Shown: positions 62,055 through 64,000 of the stretch, piece after piece
How positions within the stretch are numbered: the first letter of the stretch is position 1
Layout of the letters: each line of letters starts with the position of its first letter
NCBI RefSeq assembly: GCF_000725125.1
Contig: NZ_JFCB01000018.1
Span: forward strand, 62,001-126,000
DNA: 64,000 nucleotides
Direction: 5' to 3'
From: Streptomyces toyocaensis
Lineage (GTDB): Bacteria; Actinomycetota; Actinomycetes; Streptomycetales; Streptomycetaceae
The notes under the pieces: model-generated
What the model saw: only the letters and a program-made list of their open reading frames with translations
Told to the model about the DNA's origin: nothing
Databases searched by the model: none
Program-made: the position numbers and the translations under genes

Positions 62055-63755
62055 GTGGCGGAACGGAGCACAGCTGCCGTCGACGTGGCAGACAACAGCG
62101 GCGAGCAGCCGCTGACCGCGGAGGCGGACCAGTCCACGGCCGACGGGGTGGCCAAGAACCGGGAGCGGGACACGGACAGCGACGAGGCACAGGAGAGCAC
62201 CGGGACCGACGGTTCCGAGAAGACCTCGCCGCCCGAACTGCACAGCGGCCACAAGCTCGCCAGACGCTACCGTCTCGAGGAGTGCGTCACCCGTCTGGAG
62301 GGATTCAGCAGTTGGCGTGCCGTGGACGAGAAGCTCCGCCGCGCCGTCGGCGTGCACATCCTCCCCGCCGATCACTCACGTGCCCGGTCCGTGCTGGCCG
62401 CGGCACGCTCCTCGGCCCTGCTGGGCGATCCGCGCTTCGTGCAGGTGCTGGACGCCGTCGAGGAGGACGACGTCGTCTATGTCGTGCACGAGTGGCTTCC
62501 CGACGCCACCGAGCTGACCACGCTCCTGGCGGCCGGACCGCTGGAGGTGTACGACGCCTACCAGATGGTCAGTCAGATCGCCTCCGCCATGGCCGCGGCA
62601 CACCGTGAGGGTCTGGCCCACCTGCGTCTGAACCCGAACGCCGTCCTGCGCACCTCGACCGGCCAGTGGCGTGTCCGCGGTCTCGCCGTGAACGCGGCGC
62701 TGCGCGGCGTCAGCTCCGACACCCCGCAGCGCGCCGACACCGAGTCCATCGGCGCCCTGCTGTACGCGGCCCTCACCCAGCGCTGGCCGTACGAGAGCGA
62801 CGCCTACGGCATGTCGGGCCTGCCCAAGGACATCGGACTGATCCCGCCCGACCAGGTGCGGGCCGGGGTCCACCGTGGTCTGTCCGAGCTGGCCATGCGC
62901 GCGCTCGCCAACGACGGCGCCACCGCCTCCCGCCACGAGTCGCCGTGCACCACGCCGGAGGAACTGGTGAAGGCGATCGGCGAGATGCCCCGTATCCGCC
63001 CGCCGGAGCCGGCGTTCACCACTCCGCCCGAGTACCAGCGCACCACGTACCAGCAGGGCACCTATGGCCGGCCGGCGCAGCATCCCGGCGTCGCCCCTGC
63101 GGCGGCGGTCCCGCCTCCCCCGCTGCAGAGCCGCACGGGCAAGGCGCTGAAGTGGGCCGTGTCGGCCCTGCTGATCGCCGCGCTGGGTCTGGGCAGTTGG
63201 CAGCTCGCGGACGCCCTGATGGAACAGGGCGGCAAGACCGACGACCCGAGCAGGACCCAGACGACCGACGGCGACGACAAGAGCCCCCGGAAGCCGGTGA
63301 GCGGCAAGCCGATCGCCATCACGGGGGCGCAGGACTTCGATCCGTTCGGCTCCGACGGGTCCGAGTACCCGGACGACACAGACAAGGTCTACGACGGTGC
63401 TCCGGGCACGTACTGGCAGACGAGCTACTACGAGACTGCCGACTTCGGCCGGCTGAAGCCGGGCGTGGGTGTCATCCTCGACCTCGGCAGGACTCAGCAG
63501 GTCGGAAAGGTCACCGTCTCCTTCGTGGGCAACACGTCCGTCGAGCTCCGTGCCGCCTCCAGTGACGCAGGGGCGCGACCGACGTCCTTGGACGGTTACA
63601 CCAAGGTGGCCGATGGATCCGGTAGCAGCGTCACCCTCAAGCCCGGCAAGACATTGAAGTCCCGCTACCTCCTGATCTGGCTGACCGAGCTGCCGGTGCA
63701 GGCGGACGACGGCAAGTGGCGCGGCAGGGTTGCGGACGTCAAGGTCACCAGCTGA
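62055..63755 (+). CDS. Membrane pseudokinase with extracytoplasmic domain
   Basis: 566 residues. Residues about 75-320 are kinase-like but lack the catalytic Lys (VGVHIL), the HRD motif (HLRLNPNAVL) and DFG. One membrane helix (LKWAVSALLIAALGLGSWQL, about residue 365) and an extracytoplasmic C-terminal domain of discoidin/galactose-binding type follow. Same layout as the C-terminal half of mycobacterial MviN. Probably partners with MurJ. The GTG at 62055 has AGGGA upstream. Confidence 0.9.
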   Translation: MAERSTAAVDVADNSGEQPLTAEADQSTADGVAKNRERDTDSDEAQESTGTDGSEKTSPPELHSGHKLARRYRLEECVTRLEGFSSWRAVDEKLRRAVGVHILPADHSRARSVLAAARSSALLGDPRFVQVLDAVEEDDVVYVVHEWLPDATELTTLLAAGPLEVYDAYQMVSQIASAMAAAHREGLAHLRLNPNAVLRTSTGQWRVRGLAVNAALRGVSSDTPQRADTESIGALLYAALTQRWPYESDAYGMSGLPKDIGLIPPDQVRAGVHRGLSELAMRALANDGATASRHESPCTTPEELVKAIGEMPRIRPPEPAFTTPPEYQRTTYQQGTYGRPAQHPGVAPAAAVPPPPLQSRTGKALKWAVSALLIAALGLGSWQLADALMEQGGKTDDPSRTQTTDGDDKSPRKPVSGKPIAITGAQDFDPFGSDGSEYPDDTDKVYDGAPGTYWQTSYYETADFGRLKPGVGVILDLGRTQQVGKVTVSFVGNTSVELRAASSDAGARPTSLDGYTKVADGSGSSVTLKPGKTLKSRYLLIWLTELPVQADDGKWRGRVADVKVTS

Positions 63756-63783
63756 GGCCATCCGCCTCGAGGGAGGGGATCCG

Positions 63784-64000
63784 ATGGCAGAAGGCGCCGC
63801 ATATGACGGAGTGGGCGATCAGGAACTGCTCACCCGCCATGTCGAGGGCGACCCCGACGCCTTCGGCGAGCTCGTGCGCCGTCACCGGGATCGGCTCTGG
63901 GCGGTGGCTCTCCGCACGCTGGGCGACCGCGAGGAGGCCGCTGACGCCGTGCAGGACGCTCTTGTTTCCGCCTACCGGGCCGCCCACACCTTCCGTGGCC
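63784..64000 (+). CDS. sigM: ECF sigma factor SigM (partial, cut by window edge)
   Basis: The first 72 residues are visible. Region 2.1-2.2 text (FGELVRRHRDRLWAVALRTL) and the start of region 2.3 (DREEAADAVQDALVSAYRAA) are of the ECF type. Position after murJ and the pseudokinase gene is that of sigM in S. coelicolor. ATG with GGGAGGGG upstream. Confidence 0.9.
   Translation, partial: MAEGAAYDGVGDQELLTRHVEGDPDAFGELVRRHRDRLWAVALRTLGDREEAADAVQDALVSAYRAAHTFRG

Noticed and set aside
1..64000. CRISPR array, tRNA or rRNA genes
   Set aside because: No repeat-spacer structure was seen, and no sequence folding with a tRNA-like TTCGA arm and acceptor was recognised in any gap.

Overview
The window looks like a Streptomyces chromosome segment from the conserved core close to oriC. 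The sequence is very GC-rich. Gene order (cydA-cydB-cydCD, thiC, ssgA-ssgR, ptpA, dnaB, rplI-rpsR-ssb-rpsF, femX, a class A PBP, ino1, a CCA-adding enzyme gene, murJ, sigM) matches, from memory, the S. coelicolor stretch that runs from just beyond cydCD (about SCO3947) down to sigM (SCO3892). Eight parS-type ParB sites and two groups of DnaA-box-like sequences fit a position near the replication origin, which in Streptomyces lies a little beyond sigM.

Layout. 1-3350: a four-gene ABC-2 exporter operon, cut by the left edge. 3517-8362: forward-strand metabolic genes (an alpha/beta hydrolase-SDR fusion, a tRNA 2'-phosphotransferase, an F420-type oxidoreductase, a HAD phosphatase). 8367-16934: reverse-strand genes, namely an M23 peptidase, the cytochrome bd operon cydA-cydB-cydCD with a perfect Rex operator upstream, and a HisC-like aminotransferase. 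17373-20907: a LacI regulator, a metallophosphoesterase and a membrane protein. 21122-22507: a TerD-VWA protein.

22606-25666 is the accessory part. A second, diverged copy of the 3' end of thiC lies 3 kb downstream of the intact thiC, in the same orientation. Between the two copies is an insert: a divergent regulator-NUDIX pair, and an operon of four very small genes ending in a radical-SAM gene that is truncated at the thiC scar. This looks like an old, partly deleted integrated element, and it is the most unusual part of the window. thiC itself has a TPP riboswitch with an extended hairpin.

27730-37304: a YibE/F-like membrane protein, the sporulation pair ssgA/ssgR, small membrane and cupin proteins, ptpA coupled to a holin-like gene and a cystathionine lyase, a LysR regulator, NUDIX and GNAT enzymes, and a MarR regulator with a likely operator. 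37370-43860: a beta-lactamase-fold hydrolase, dnaB, a MATE exporter, and the rpsF-ssb-rpsR-rplI operon. 44178-51213: cell-wall genes (femX, an alanine-racemase-like gene, a mannosyltransferase-type membrane protein, a class A PBP). 51610-54760: a PadR regulator with a 23-bp perfect palindrome upstream, ino1, and an MFS protein. 55498-64000: the CCA-adding enzyme on the reverse strand, then a forward cluster of a DUF6049-type protein, murJ, a membrane pseudokinase and the start of sigM. This last cluster, with femX and the PBP, concentrates peptidoglycan precursor export, cross-bridge formation and polymerisation near the origin.
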